Shown here one piece after another: positions 31,965-40,922 of a stretch of 64,000 nucleotides of DNA. The number at the start of each line of letters is the position of its first letter. Position 1 is the stretch's first letter. The notes under the pieces were generated by a model. It saw only the letters and a program-made list of their open reading frames with translations. It did no database searches and had not been told where the DNA came from. The stretch lies in the NCBI GenBank assembly GCA_964522445.1, contig CAZFUY010000002.1, positions 1 through 64,000 of the forward strand, in the 5' to 3' direction. A program made the translations under genes and the position numbers. This DNA comes from CAZFUY01 sp964522445. Its GTDB lineage: Bacteria > Pseudomonadota > Gammaproteobacteria > SZUA-229.

Positions 31965-32879
31965 ATGTTGTTGACTAAAAAATTAAAATCACTAAGTAAC
32001 ACACCCAGATATCAACATATTATCGATAGACTGGAACAATACGCCTGTCTTATTCGTCTGGATCGGCCTATCGGCGTATATCTATTGTTATGGCCGACTC
32101 TGTGGGCATTATGGATTGCAGCAAAAGGCTGGCCTGATGCTTCTGTTTTATTTGTATTTGTAACGGGCGTATTTCTTATGCGCTCAGCAGGTTGCGCCAT
32201 TAATGATTTTGCAGATCGTGAAATTGACCCTCATGTTGAACGCACAAAAGACCGACCACTGGCCGCAGGCCGCATCACTGAAAAAGAAACACTCATTGTT
32301 TTTGCCAGCCTGACAATTACAGCTTTTGTACTGGTTTTGTTTATGAATGCTCTCACCATTTATATGTCATTTGTCGGCATAGCACTGGCAGCCAGCTACC
32401 CTTTTATGAAGCGCTACCACTACATGCCACAAGTTCATCTCGGTGCGGCTTTTGGCTGGGCAGCACCTATGGCCTTCACTGCACAGGCCAATGAAATCAC
32501 CCCCGTTACCTGGCTATTATTTATGGCTACCGTTTTATGGGCGACCGCTTATGACACCATGTACGCCATGGCCGATATAAAAGACGATTTAAAAATTGGC
32601 GTTAAATCCACCGCCATTTTATTTGGTGAAGCAGACAAAATAATTATTGCCGCACTGCAGGTATTACTGATTTTAGATTTAATACTTATTGGCCGCCAGT
32701 CAGAATTAGGGCTGTATTATTATCTGGGTTTAAGCATTGCTACAGGTTTGGCTATTTACCAGCAATATTTAATTAAAGATCGTGTGCCTCAACTTTGTAT
32801 TAAGGCCTTTTTAAATAATAACTGGTTTGGACTGACTGTTTTTGTGGGCTTATTTATTGATTACTGGGTGAAGCAATAA
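31965..32879 (+). CDS. ubiA: 4-hydroxybenzoate polyprenyltransferase
   Basis: A 304-residue inner-membrane prenyltransferase that attaches the polyprenyl tail to 4-hydroxybenzoate for ubiquinone. The first Asp-rich motif is NDFADREIDPHVERTKDRPL (about 81-100), the second is DTMYAMADIKDDLKIGVKST (about 197-216). Eight to nine hydrophobic helices are seen. Its usual partner, ubiC (chorismate lyase), is not adjacent. A small inverted repeat (CCTGCG TC CGCAGG, 32882-32895) follows the stop as a possible weak terminator. It is divergent from gor. Confidence 0.96.
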   Translation: MLLTKKLKSLSNTPRYQHIIDRLEQYACLIRLDRPIGVYLLLWPTLWALWIAAKGWPDASVLFVFVTGVFLMRSAGCAINDFADREIDPHVERTKDRPLAAGRITEKETLIVFASLTITAFVLVLFMNALTIYMSFVGIALAASYPFMKRYHYMPQVHLGAAFGWAAPMAFTAQANEITPVTWLLFMATVLWATAYDTMYAMADIKDDLKIGVKSTAILFGEADKIIIAALQVLLILDLILIGRQSELGLYYYLGLSIATGLAIYQQYLIKDRVPQLCIKAFLNNNWFGLTVFVGLFIDYWVKQ

Positions 32880-32905
32880 CACCTGCGTCCGCAGGAGATT
32901 AATAT

Positions 32906-33553
32906 TTAAGGAACAACATAAAGCAAAATAGAAAAGTAATGAAAAGCACTTCCTGCCAACACAAACATATGCCATATCGCATGATTGTAAGCCAGTTTAT
33001 GCCAAACATAAAAAACAACGCCAAAGGTATAACTCAATCCACCCAGCAGCAATAAAACCATACCACCCGTTTCTACATGCTCCAGCATGGGCTGAATTGC
33101 AACAACCACAATCCAGCCTAAACCCAGATACAGAACAAGTGATAATCGTTTAAAACGTTTTAACTTTACAAATTCAAAAATCACACCCGCTATTGCAATA
33201 GACCAGACGACTCCAAATAAAAGCCATCCCCATGAGCCGCGCAAACTCACTAATGTAAAAGGTGTATAAGTGCCTGCAATAAGTAAATAAATAGCCGCAT
33301 GATCAAACTGGCGTAAAATCTTTTTAGTATGTAGATCTGAAGCTGAATGATATAAAGTGGAAGTGGTATAAAGCAGAACCATGGATACGCCATAGATGCT
33401 CGTGCTGACAATATGCCAGATATCACCATTTAAATCTGAATAGGTAACAAGCACTACCAGACCGATGATACTTAACACAAGCCCTAAACCATGCGTCAGC
33501 GCATGTGCTATTTCTTCATTAGCGGTATAACGTGATGATAAAACTTCTGTCAT
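32906..33553 (-). CDS. hemolysin III / PAQR family membrane protein
   Basis: A 215-residue seven-helix protein of the hemolysin III (TrhA/YqfA) branch of the PAQR family. The metal-associated residues are seen: STLYHSASDLH, FDHAAIYLLIAGTYTPF and the C-terminal HAIWHMFVLAGSAFHYF. Bacterial members affect membrane fluidity or fatty-acid balance; the old hemolysin name is historical. It is convergent with ubiA and co-directional with comF, which starts upstream of it by 54 bp. Confidence 0.93.
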   Translation of the reverse strand: MTEVLSSRYTANEEIAHALTHGLGLVLSIIGLVVLVTYSDLNGDIWHIVSTSIYGVSMVLLYTTSTLYHSASDLHTKKILRQFDHAAIYLLIAGTYTPFTLVSLRGSWGWLLFGVVWSIAIAGVIFEFVKLKRFKRLSLVLYLGLGWIVVVAIQPMLEHVETGGMVLLLLGGLSYTFGVVFYVWHKLAYNHAIWHMFVLAGSAFHYFSILLYVVP

Positions 33554-33606
33554 AATTTATCTCTTAACTATTTAACTCATGCTTAACAGGCATTTAAATT
33601 TATTTT

Positions 33607-34305
33607 CTAAACAGGCTTTTCCACACGAGCAAGACTCCATACATCAACCCTTTCTACACCCTGTCGCTTAATAGCTTTTGCCAGTTCAGCCATTGTTGAA
33701 CCTGTTGTTATGACATCATCAAACAACACAACATAATGATATTTATGGGTGTTTTCAAATGCAAATGCATTCTTAATATTTTTTCTTCGATGACTGGCAT
33801 TTAAATCTGTTTGTGCTGAGGTACAGGTTTGCCGAAAGCAGCTTTTCACATCTACTGGTATAGCCAGTTTTTTCGCCAATGGTTTTACCAGTTCCAGCGC
33901 CTGATTAAATCCTCTCTCTTTTATTCTTCTGGCATGCAGCGGCACTGGAATAATACAATCTGGCCTGTGCTCCAAATCAGGAAGGTAAGGCATTGCCAGA
34001 CTACTCATTATTTTTGCGAAGTTTAATTTACCATTAAATTTAAGCTGGTGAATCATCCACTCTAGCGGCTGCACATAAATAAATGCACTCCATGCAGCAT
34101 CATATTCAGGCGCTTTCTGTAAACACTGACCACAGTAAAGGCTTTGACTGGACTTAGAAAGAGGCAAAGCACAGCGAAGACAGGCTGAATTATTTATTTG
34201 AAAATCAGCGACACAGTTGTGGCACAGATCCCTGTTTACATCACTGCTTAACCCACATAATACGCAATTTGCAGGATAAATTTGCTGAACAATCCCTTTT
34301 ATCAC
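33607..34305 (-). CDS. comF: ComF family protein
   Basis: A 232-residue protein with an N-terminal zinc-finger (CVLCGLSSD, LCHNC, CLRCALPL, YCGQC) followed by a phosphoribosyltransferase-like domain with CIIPVPLHARRIKERGFNQA and the PRPP loop VVLFDDVITTGSTMAE. ComF is needed for DNA uptake in natural transformation, probably assisting the single-strand translocase. In gammaproteobacteria it commonly lies divergent from bioB, as here. Together with dprA it points to a competence capability, though other competence genes are not in view. Confidence 0.93.
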   Translation of the reverse strand: MIKGIVQQIYPANCVLCGLSSDVNRDLCHNCVADFQINNSACLRCALPLSKSSQSLYCGQCLQKAPEYDAAWSAFIYVQPLEWMIHQLKFNGKLNFAKIMSSLAMPYLPDLEHRPDCIIPVPLHARRIKERGFNQALELVKPLAKKLAIPVDVKSCFRQTCTSAQTDLNASHRRKNIKNAFAFENTHKYHYVVLFDDVITTGSTMAELAKAIKRQGVERVDVWSLARVEKPV

Positions 34306-34360
34306 TGGCTTCCCTGTCAGTTCATTTAGAAAGTCTGTATTATTACTGCCCCTAATCCAA

Positions 34361-35374
34361 ATGCAAGATATTTATCGCATGACTCAACAAAGCACTCGAC
34401 ACGACTGGTCTCTGAATGAAATTTCAGATTTATTTAACCTGCCCTTTAATGACCTATTATTTAAGGCACATTCTATTCATCGAGAAAATTTCGATGCCAA
34501 TGAAGTGCAAATCAGCTCATTGTTGAGCATCAAAACCGGGGCATGCTCTGAGGACTGCGGCTATTGTTCTCAAAGCGCACACAATAAAACAGACATCGAA
34601 CGTGAACGCTTACTGCCTGTTGATGAAGTCATAGAAAAAGCTAAAACAGCTAAATCTAATGGCTCTACCCGCTTTTGCATGGGAGCAGCCTGGCGCAATC
34701 CCACAGATAAAAATCTGGAAAAAGTTATTGAAATGATCCGTGAGGTAAAAAACCTGGGCATGGAAACCTGTGTCACGCTGGGTATGCTAACGGATCAACA
34801 AAGTGCACGTTTAAAAGAGGCCGGTCTTGATTATTACAATCACAACCTCGATACCTCACCCGAATTTTACGGCAATGTAATTACCACTCGCACCTTTCAG
34901 GATCGTCTGGACACACTCAATCATATTCGCGATTCTGGCATCAATATATGCAGCGGCGGTATTCTGGGCATGGGCGAAACCAGCACTGATCGGGCCTCTA
35001 TGCTGCAACAACTGGCCAATTTAAATCCTCATCCTGAAAGTGTTCCTATTAATATGCTGGTACAGATTGAAGGCACGCCTTTATATGGCGCTGATAAAAT
35101 CGATACGATCGAGTTTATTAAATCCATCGCCGTTGCACGTATTGTGATGCCTGAATCTCAGGTGCGTTTATCCGCAGGTCGCCATGAAATGACTGATGAA
35201 ATGCAGGCCATGTGTTTTTTTGCCGGTGCTAATTCTATTTTCTACGGTGAAAAACTACTGACCACAGATAATTGCGAAACTAATGATGACCTGGTTTTAT
35301 TTAAACGCCTGGGTATTCATGCGTCAGTAATTGAAGATAATGCAGAATTTAAGGCGACTGCCTGTTCATCTTGA
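34361..35374 (+). CDS. bioB: biotin synthase
   Basis: A 337-residue radical SAM enzyme that inserts sulfur into dethiobiotin. The radical SAM cluster motif is CSEDCGYC (about residues 62-69). Other conserved segments: RFCMGAAWRNP, YNHNLDTS and IRLS-like QVRLSAGRHEM, whose Arg binds the [2Fe-2S] cluster region. ATG 34361 is given; ATG 34379 is the alternative and gives MTQQSTRHDWSL. Divergent from comF, with bioF 110 bp downstream. bioC, bioH, bioD and bioA are not adjacent. Confidence 0.97.
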   Translation: MQDIYRMTQQSTRHDWSLNEISDLFNLPFNDLLFKAHSIHRENFDANEVQISSLLSIKTGACSEDCGYCSQSAHNKTDIERERLLPVDEVIEKAKTAKSNGSTRFCMGAAWRNPTDKNLEKVIEMIREVKNLGMETCVTLGMLTDQQSARLKEAGLDYYNHNLDTSPEFYGNVITTRTFQDRLDTLNHIRDSGINICSGGILGMGETSTDRASMLQQLANLNPHPESVPINMLVQIEGTPLYGADKIDTIEFIKSIAVARIVMPESQVRLSAGRHEMTDEMQAMCFFAGANSIFYGEKLLTTDNCETNDDLVLFKRLGIHASVIEDNAEFKATACSS

Positions 35375-35390
35375 AATAATAAAAAATAAT

Positions 35391-35470
35391 CAACACTGAG
35401 GCGCAGAGGATTTTATAAATTAATGTTTATTAACTCTATAGCCTCTGTGCCGCCGCATCTCTGTGTCAAA
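35391..35470. repeat. imperfect palindrome between bioB and bioF (CACTGAGG... family)
   Basis: An ACACTGAGGCGCAGAGGA arm (near 35393-35410) faces GCCTCTGTGCC...CTCTGTGT (near 35441-35466). It is the same repeat type, variants of CAC(A/T)GAGGC(A/G)CAGAGG, as the element at 52464-52610. It probably is a mobile palindromic repeat, not an attenuator for bioF. Confidence 0.5.
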
Positions 35471-35484
35471 AATCTATAATCCAC

Positions 35485-36651
35485 ATGAAAAATCTGCACA
35501 CAGAACTTCAACAACGCAAACAGGATGGCTTATATCGCAGCCGTCGAGTTATAGAATCTGCTCAGGGCGCTGAAGTTATTATTGATGACAGGAAATTACT
35601 CAGTTTTTGCAGCAATGATTACCTTGGCCTTGCCAACCACCCAGATATTCGCAAAGCCTTTATTAAAGGTGCAGAAAAATACGGCGTTGGCAGTGGCGCA
35701 GCTCATCTGGTTAGCGGCCACAGCAAAGCCCATCATGCACTTGAAGAAGAGCTGGCCGAATTCACTGGTTATCCCCGCGCTTTATTATTCTCAACCGGCT
35801 ATATGGCCAATCTGGGTGTTGCCCAGGCATTATGTCAACGTGGTGATGCCATCTTTGAAGATCGCCTGAATCACGCCTCTTTACTGGATGCAGGCTTATT
35901 AAGTGGCGCACGAATTCAGCGTTATAAGCATAACGATACAAATTCACTACAGGATAAACTTTCTGCCAGCAGCAAAAATGAGAAGCTGGTTATGACAGAT
36001 GCCGTATTCAGTATGGATGGAGACATAGCCCCCATTGCAGATATCGCTACCTGCTGCAAAAAACATAATGCCTGGTTTATGCTCGATGATGCCCATGGTT
36101 TTGGTGTTTTAGGTGAACAGGGCAAAGGTAGCCTGCAGTACCTAAATATTTCTACCGAACAGATCCCCATCTATATGGCCACACTCGGTAAAGCCTTTGG
36201 CACAGCAGGGGCTTTTGTCGCAGGCTCTGACGACCTTATCGAATACCTGATTCAACATGCTAAAACCTACGTCTACACCACAGCCTCACCACCCGCCATA
36301 GCAGAAGCCACACGAGCCAGTTTAAAAATCGTGCAACAGGAAAGCTGGCGCAGAGAGCACTTGCAGCAACTTATTCAACAGTTCAGAGCGGGTGCAGAAC
36401 AAATGGGATTACAGCTAATGGATTCCAGCACCCCAATTCAACCCATATTAATAGGTGATAGCCGGCAAGCCATTGAGCTAAGCCAGAAATTACAGGATCA
36501 GAATATCCTCATCACAGCTATTCGACCTCCTACCGTTCCAGATAATACGGCTCGGCTACGCATTACCTTCTCTGCAACACATACAGAACAGCATGTTGAA
36601 CAATTACTTAATGCACTGCTTAACATCACGACACAGAGCACCCCTGATTAA
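35485..36651 (+). CDS. bioF: 8-amino-7-oxononanoate synthase
   Basis: A 388-residue PLP enzyme that joins pimeloyl-ACP and alanine in biotin synthesis. The PLP lysine is in MATLGKAFGTAGAFVAGS (about K236), the pyridine-N Asp in WFMLDDAHGFGVLG, and the family signature LSFCSNDYLGLANHP is N-terminal. Length matches E. coli BioF (384). It follows bioB on the same strand and is followed by hemN after 59 bp. The bioB-bioF pair covers two of the four late biotin steps. Confidence 0.97.
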   Translation: MKNLHTELQQRKQDGLYRSRRVIESAQGAEVIIDDRKLLSFCSNDYLGLANHPDIRKAFIKGAEKYGVGSGAAHLVSGHSKAHHALEEELAEFTGYPRALLFSTGYMANLGVAQALCQRGDAIFEDRLNHASLLDAGLLSGARIQRYKHNDTNSLQDKLSASSKNEKLVMTDAVFSMDGDIAPIADIATCCKKHNAWFMLDDAHGFGVLGEQGKGSLQYLNISTEQIPIYMATLGKAFGTAGAFVAGSDDLIEYLIQHAKTYVYTTASPPAIAEATRASLKIVQQESWRREHLQQLIQQFRAGAEQMGLQLMDSSTPIQPILIGDSRQAIELSQKLQDQNILITAIRPPTVPDNTARLRITFSATHTEQHVEQLLNALLNITTQSTPD

Positions 36652-36710
36652 GTCTTTAGCTATTCCTTCTGATATACTAAGTCAACGCTAATACTTAAAT
36701 ATACAAACTC

Positions 36711-38093
36711 ATGACTGATATAATTTTCGACCTGGATCTAATTAAACGCTACGATAAATCAGGGCCTCGTTACACATCCTATCCCACCGCTGTACAATTC
36801 TCTGATAATTACACAGAGGCCGATTACCTGCGCCATGCTGAAATTTCTAATAACAGCGGCAAAGAATTATCACTGTATTTTCATCTACCTTTCTGCGACA
36901 CCATTTGTTACTACTGCGCATGCAATAAAGTCATTACCAAAGACCGCAACAAAGCCATTCCTTATTTGCAGCAGCTGCATAAAGAAATTGAAATGCAGGG
37001 AAAATTATTTGATAAAAACCGCAAAGTAAATCAACTGCACTGGGGCGGTGGCACACCCACTTTTATTAGCCATGATCAAATGCGCGAACTCATGGATGTT
37101 ACCCGAAAACATTTTAATCTTCATGATGACGATCAGGGCGAATACTCTATTGAAATCGATCCACGTGAAGTCACCACAGAAAGCATTAAACTATTGCGCG
37201 ATATTGGTTTTAATCGAATGAGTTTAGGCGTACAGGATTTTAATCCCACCGTGCAAAAAGCCGTCAACCGCATTCAATCTGAAGAGCAGACACTGGGCGC
37301 ATTAAATGCAGCACGTGAAACAGGCTTTAAATCAATTAGCGTGGATTTAATTTATGGTCTGCCATTGCAAACAGTTGAAAGTTTTTCTGTCACATTAGAT
37401 CGCATTATTGAAATTAATCCTGATCGTATTTCAATATTTAATTACGCACATTTACCCGAACTATTTAAACCACAAAGACGCATAAACAATGATGAAATGC
37501 CTGTGGCAAGGGTAAAGCTGGATATTCTAAAAATGTCTATCGAGCGTTTAACTGAGGCAGGTTATGTTTATATCGGCATGGATCACTTTGCCAAACCCGA
37601 TGATGAACTCACCATTGCCCAGAAAAACGGCAAGTTATATAGAAACTTCCAGGGCTATGCCACTCACGCTGACTGCGACCTGATTGGTTTAGGTATTACA
37701 TCGATTGGCACAGTTGGCCGGAGTTTTGCGCAAAACGTCAAAACACTGGATGAATATGCAGAACGCATTGATGGCGGAAAACTGGCTATTTTTCGTGGTG
37801 TCGAAATTGACGACGATGACATTATTCGACGCGATGCAATTATGCAGTTAATTTGCCATTTTCATTTGAATTTTGAGCAATTTAATAGTACAAATAATGT
37901 CAGCTTCAAAACTTATTTTGCAGACGAGCTAAAGAAACTACAGCCGATGCACGATGATGGACTTATTGAACTAACAGATACTGACATTACCGTAACAGCC
38001 AAAGGCCGTTTATTAATACGTAATATATGTATGGTGTTTGATCGTTACCTTAAAAATCCACAGGACAAACAACGCTTTTCAAAAGCTATATGA
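36711..38093 (+). CDS. hemN: oxygen-independent coproporphyrinogen III dehydrogenase
   Basis: A 460-residue radical SAM enzyme that converts coproporphyrinogen III to protoporphyrinogen IX without oxygen. The motif CDTICYYCAC (C-x3-C-x2-C-x-C, about 62-71) is the HemN signature that distinguishes it from HemW. Also seen are HWGGGTPTFI, EIDPREVT and the N-terminal YTSYPTAVQF. The C-terminal domain is complete. Its presence implies heme synthesis under low oxygen. It is followed 30 bp later by ybaK-like and then by a DUF6316-like gene. Confidence 0.97.
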   Translation: MTDIIFDLDLIKRYDKSGPRYTSYPTAVQFSDNYTEADYLRHAEISNNSGKELSLYFHLPFCDTICYYCACNKVITKDRNKAIPYLQQLHKEIEMQGKLFDKNRKVNQLHWGGGTPTFISHDQMRELMDVTRKHFNLHDDDQGEYSIEIDPREVTTESIKLLRDIGFNRMSLGVQDFNPTVQKAVNRIQSEEQTLGALNAARETGFKSISVDLIYGLPLQTVESFSVTLDRIIEINPDRISIFNYAHLPELFKPQRRINNDEMPVARVKLDILKMSIERLTEAGYVYIGMDHFAKPDDELTIAQKNGKLYRNFQGYATHADCDLIGLGITSIGTVGRSFAQNVKTLDEYAERIDGGKLAIFRGVEIDDDDIIRRDAIMQLICHFHLNFEQFNSTNNVSFKTYFADELKKLQPMHDDGLIELTDTDITVTAKGRLLIRNICMVFDRYLKNPQDKQRFSKAI

Positions 38094-38123
38094 TTTAACA
38101 GGCAAATCTAAAGAGAAAAATAT

Positions 38124-38585
38124 ATGCCCTCTAAAATACTAAAAGAGTTTCTTGATAATAATGACATAAAGTATGTCTCTATTATGCACTCACTGGCATT
38201 TACCTCTGTTGATATTGCCAAAAGCGCACACGTTCCAAGTAAGGAAATGGCAAAAACAGTTATTATTAAAATTGATAACGAATTAGCCATGGCTGTTGTA
38301 CCTGCAAATATAAAAGTTAATTTACAATTACTTCAGCAGGCGCTAGATTTAGATAATATTGAATTAGCAAGCGAACAGGAATTCACCAAACTTTTTTCAG
38401 ATTGCGAAGTTGGAGCCATGCCACCTTTTGGTAACTTATATAATATGGATGTATATGTTGCAGAAAATTTAACTGTAGACAAACAAATCACATTTAATGC
38501 AGGCTCTCATCTTGAGGTAATTCAAATGGATTACAAAGATTTTGAAGCATTAGTTAAACCACAATTTATTATGTTGGCATCATGA
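38124..38585 (+). CDS. YbaK/aminoacyl-tRNA deacylase family protein
   Basis: A 153-residue single-domain editing protein of the YbaK/ProX superfamily, which hydrolyses mischarged aminoacyl-tRNA. Recognised features are AKTVIIKIDNELAMAVVPA, with the conserved Lys and the Gly/Asn face in EVGAMPPFGNLYNMDVYV (the GxxPPFG motif) and NAGSHLEVIQMDYKDFEALV. Its substrate amino acid is not evident. The stop overlaps the next ATG as ATGA, coupling it to the small DUF6316-like gene. hemN is just upstream. Confidence 0.88.
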   Translation: MPSKILKEFLDNNDIKYVSIMHSLAFTSVDIAKSAHVPSKEMAKTVIIKIDNELAMAVVPANIKVNLQLLQQALDLDNIELASEQEFTKLFSDCEVGAMPPFGNLYNMDVYVAENLTVDKQITFNAGSHLEVIQMDYKDFEALVKPQFIMLAS

Positions 38586-38767
38586 ATAAACGAAATAGAC
38601 GCGACCAGAAACGTGACGACCCTAATCGTCTTAAACGCACCTACAATGTAAATAACTTATGGTATTTTGAACTTCGTGGCGGAGGACAGCAGGGGCCTTT
38701 TGATTCCGAAGAGGAAATGAAACAGGCATTAGACGAATTTATTAAGTTACATCATGAATTCAGTTAA
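38582..38767 (+). CDS. DUF6316-like miniprotein 1
   Basis: A 61-residue basic protein: MNKRNRRDQKRDDPNRLKR, then NNLWYFELRGGGQQGPFDSE and an acidic amphipathic helix. The core W(Y/F)FE.RGGGQ.GPF is shared with the protein at 38884-39084. I associate it with the DUF6316 pattern of marine gammaproteobacteria; function unknown. No signal peptide or cysteine. The ATG overlaps the deacylase stop by 4 bp (ATGA), so it is translated as part of that operon. Confidence 0.7.
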   Translation: MNKRNRRDQKRDDPNRLKRTYNVNNLWYFELRGGGQQGPFDSEEEMKQALDEFIKLHHEFS

Positions 38768-38815
38768 AAAAATAAACCTGTCACCCAAACAGGTCATCCA
38801 CTTGTCCTGATCTGC

Positions 38816-38844
38816 TTGCAAATCATTTTTTTCCTGACTATTAT
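38816..38844 (+). promoter_or_regulatory. predicted sigma-70 promoter
   Basis: TTGCAA (38816-38821) and TATTAT (38839-38844) with a 17-bp spacer. It is 40 bp upstream of the second DUF6316-like gene. A short hairpin ACCTGT...ACAGGT (38776-38794) lies just before it and may end the preceding operon, so the second miniprotein probably has its own promoter. Confidence 0.55.
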
Positions 38845-38883
38845 AAAAATATACTTCCATTAAATGAAGAAAAGGACTGCATC

Positions 38884-39084
38884 ATGGATAAACATCGAGC
38901 TGGTGAAACCTCTACTATTCCCTTTCGAAATGAACGTTATTTCTGCATGAATGGTGAATGGTTTTTTGAAACCCGTGGTGGTGGCCAACTAGGACCTTTT
39001 GAAGATAAACGGGAAATGGAAGCCGAGTTACTGTTCTTTATTAGAAAACAGGCTTTATCACAAAATGTCATTGTTAATAATTAA
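38884..39084 (+). CDS. DUF6316-like miniprotein 2
   Basis: A 66-residue protein: FRNERYFCMNGEWFFETRGG then GGQLGPFEDKREMEAELLFF. The core GEWFFETRGGGQLGPF and following acidic helix match the miniprotein at 38582-38767, so the two are adjacent paralogues with divergent N-termini. GAAAAGGA precedes the ATG at a good distance. The last bases overlap the mazG-like stop (convergent by 4 bp). Function unknown. Confidence 0.72.
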   Translation: MDKHRAGETSTIPFRNERYFCMNGEWFFETRGGGQLGPFEDKREMEAELLFFIRKQALSQNVIVNN

Positions 39085-39410
39085 TCTCTAAATTCTGAAA
39101 CTCTGATACGTCCATTTACCATTCTGGATTCGCGTTTCATTATTTTTTCCATTTTGCCCCAGAATGCCTGCTTTAAATCAAAGTCCTGGGCAATAGCTGT
39201 TCCCATAATCAATATCAATAAATCAGCACACTCTTCTGCAAGCAATTCCTTAGATTTCCCCTTACTGACACAGGCTGAAATTTCACCAAGCTCTTCTGCC
39301 ATTAAAGCAATACGGTAAGTCATTTCCTCACCCCCGGTATTTTTAAAATCATGCTTATCATGAAAAGCCTGTACTCTAGCCAGCATATCTTTATACGAAT
39401 CTTTATTCAT
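39081..39410 (-). CDS. MazG-like nucleotide pyrophosphohydrolase
   Basis: A 109-residue all-helical protein of the MazG superfamily, which hydrolyses nucleoside triphosphates to monophosphates. The two metal-binding helices are EEMTYRIALMAEELGEISA (EEL-GE, the E-x2-E pair) and ELLAEECADLLILIMG (E-x2-D). The single-domain length fits MazG-like or RS21-C6-like house-cleaning enzymes; the preferred nucleotide is unknown. It overlaps the miniprotein gene convergently by 4 bp. It stands between it and fetB on the same strand as fetB. Confidence 0.88.
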   Translation of the reverse strand: MNKDSYKDMLARVQAFHDKHDFKNTGGEEMTYRIALMAEELGEISACVSKGKSKELLAEECADLLILIMGTAIAQDFDLKQAFWGKMEKIMKRESRMVNGRIRVSEFRD

Positions 39411-39453
39411 AACACAACAACCTGTTAACCAAAATTATACTCTCACCAAATAA

Positions 39454-40251
39454 TTATACTTTTTTTAATAACTGGTCAAACCGCAACCTGTGACGCTCAT
39501 CAAATAATCTTTTTGAAATTAACCACAACACAGATATAACACCAAAACCTGTACCTGCAGAAATTAAAAACATAATCATAATCTGGTATTTCACTGCTTC
39601 AACGGGAGGCGCACCGGCTAAAATCTGGCCGGTCATCATCCCCGGCAAACTCACCAACCCCGCCGCTGCCATTGAATTAATAATTGGAATCATACCAGCA
39701 CGCATACTTTCTCTGCGAATATCTGTTATTGCCTGCACGCTGGTTTCTCCTAACATTAAACGCTGCTCAATAATAACCCGTTGCTGCCAGGATGTTTGCA
39801 ATAGCCTGTCCATTCCCAGTGCAATGCCCGTCATGGTATTCCCCAATAACATACCTAATAACGGCACAGCATATTGTGGATGATACCAGGGGTCAGCCTG
39901 AATAATAGTTGCCAACGCTAATATTGTTACCAGAAAAGATGAAACAAATAATGAGCTGGTGCTAATACCAAAACCCCACCAGCCTTTTAGTTTTCGATGT
40001 TGCCGCGAAAGAATTTCCCAGCCAGCAACCGATAACATCACTATTGTAATTAACAAAATCCAGAATATATTTGTCGTTGCAAATAAAGATTTTAAAACCA
40101 GACCAATTAATAATAACTGAACGGTTGTTCTTAATGCTGCAATCAATAACTGGCCTGATATATTTAATTGCATACGCCAGCTTAAAACCGCAAGTATTAA
40201 AACTAAAATAGAGGCGAGAGATAAATCAAATAAAGATAATGTTATTAACAT
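39454..40251 (-). CDS. fetB: FetB iron export permease
   Basis: A 265-residue integral membrane protein of the UPF0014 family with about seven helices, the permease of the FetAB iron exporter. Family segments seen: LRTTVQLLLIGLVLKSLF, PLLGMLLGNTMTGIALGMDR and MAAAGLVSLPGMMTGQILAG. Its start overlaps the end of fetA by 7 bp, so the two are one operon. FetAB exports iron and protects against oxidative stress in E. coli; the match here is by family and gene order. Confidence 0.92.
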   Translation of the reverse strand: MLITLSLFDLSLASILVLILAVLSWRMQLNISGQLLIAALRTTVQLLLIGLVLKSLFATTNIFWILLITIVMLSVAGWEILSRQHRKLKGWWGFGISTSSLFVSSFLVTILALATIIQADPWYHPQYAVPLLGMLLGNTMTGIALGMDRLLQTSWQQRVIIEQRLMLGETSVQAITDIRRESMRAGMIPIINSMAAAGLVSLPGMMTGQILAGAPPVEAVKYQIMIMFLISAGTGFGVISVLWLISKRLFDERHRLRFDQLLKKV

Positions 40252-40853
40252 AATGGCTGTTTTAAAAATTCACCTTCTATTAATTTATATTGCACTTGTG
40301 AAACTCGATCGAGCTGATCAGTATCATGCGTTACCCACAAAGCACAGGACATATTATTTTTTAAATAATCCACAATAATTTTTTCAAAGACACGTGTATT
40401 ATTTTTATCCAGATTAGCTGTGGGCTCATCCAGTAATAAAACAGAAGGCTTATTAATTAATAAACGAGCTAATGCGAGACGTTGTTTTTCACCACTGGAT
40501 ATTCGACTAACAGACCAGGACATAACATCATCATTAAAACCTAACTGGTTTAAAATATTTTCATCCACAGATAAAAAATGCTCGCCGACACTATCAAACC
40601 ACCAGTGACTTTCTGCTGGTAATAGCGCAACTTTCTTACGCCATTCAGGCGCATCAAAATCAATGCAGGATCTATCATTAAGACGCACGCTGCCTGTATG
40701 CTCATCCAGGTCTGCCAGCGCTCTTAATAATAATGTTTTTCCACAGCCTGACTCACCCGTTAACCCCATACACTGGCCTGCCAGAATACTAAAATCAATC
40801 GGTCCAATTTTCTGGTATTGCAGTTGTCTTACATTTAATAAACCTACTGACAT
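40245..40853 (-). CDS. fetA: FetA iron export ABC ATPase
   Basis: A 202-residue ATP-binding protein that powers FetB. Walker A is GESGCGKT (33-40), the ABC signature is SRISSGEKQRLALARLL with ISSGE at 118-122, and Walker B is LLLDEPTANLD (139-149). The switch His is in WVTHDTDQ. It is shorter than most ABC ATPases and similar to E. coli YbbL. The overlap with fetB indicates co-translation. It is divergent from the FimV-like gene at 40923. Confidence 0.92.
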   Translation of the reverse strand: MSVGLLNVRQLQYQKIGPIDFSILAGQCMGLTGESGCGKTLLLRALADLDEHTGSVRLNDRSCIDFDAPEWRKKVALLPAESHWWFDSVGEHFLSVDENILNQLGFNDDVMSWSVSRISSGEKQRLALARLLINKPSVLLLDEPTANLDKNNTRVFEKIIVDYLKNNMSCALWVTHDTDQLDRVSQVQYKLIEGEFLKQPLC

Positions 40854-40922
40854 TAATTCTTCTTAGAGTGTTTTCAGGATTTGTAACTATACTCATGCTA
40901 GCAAAACCATACAGGTATCTCC

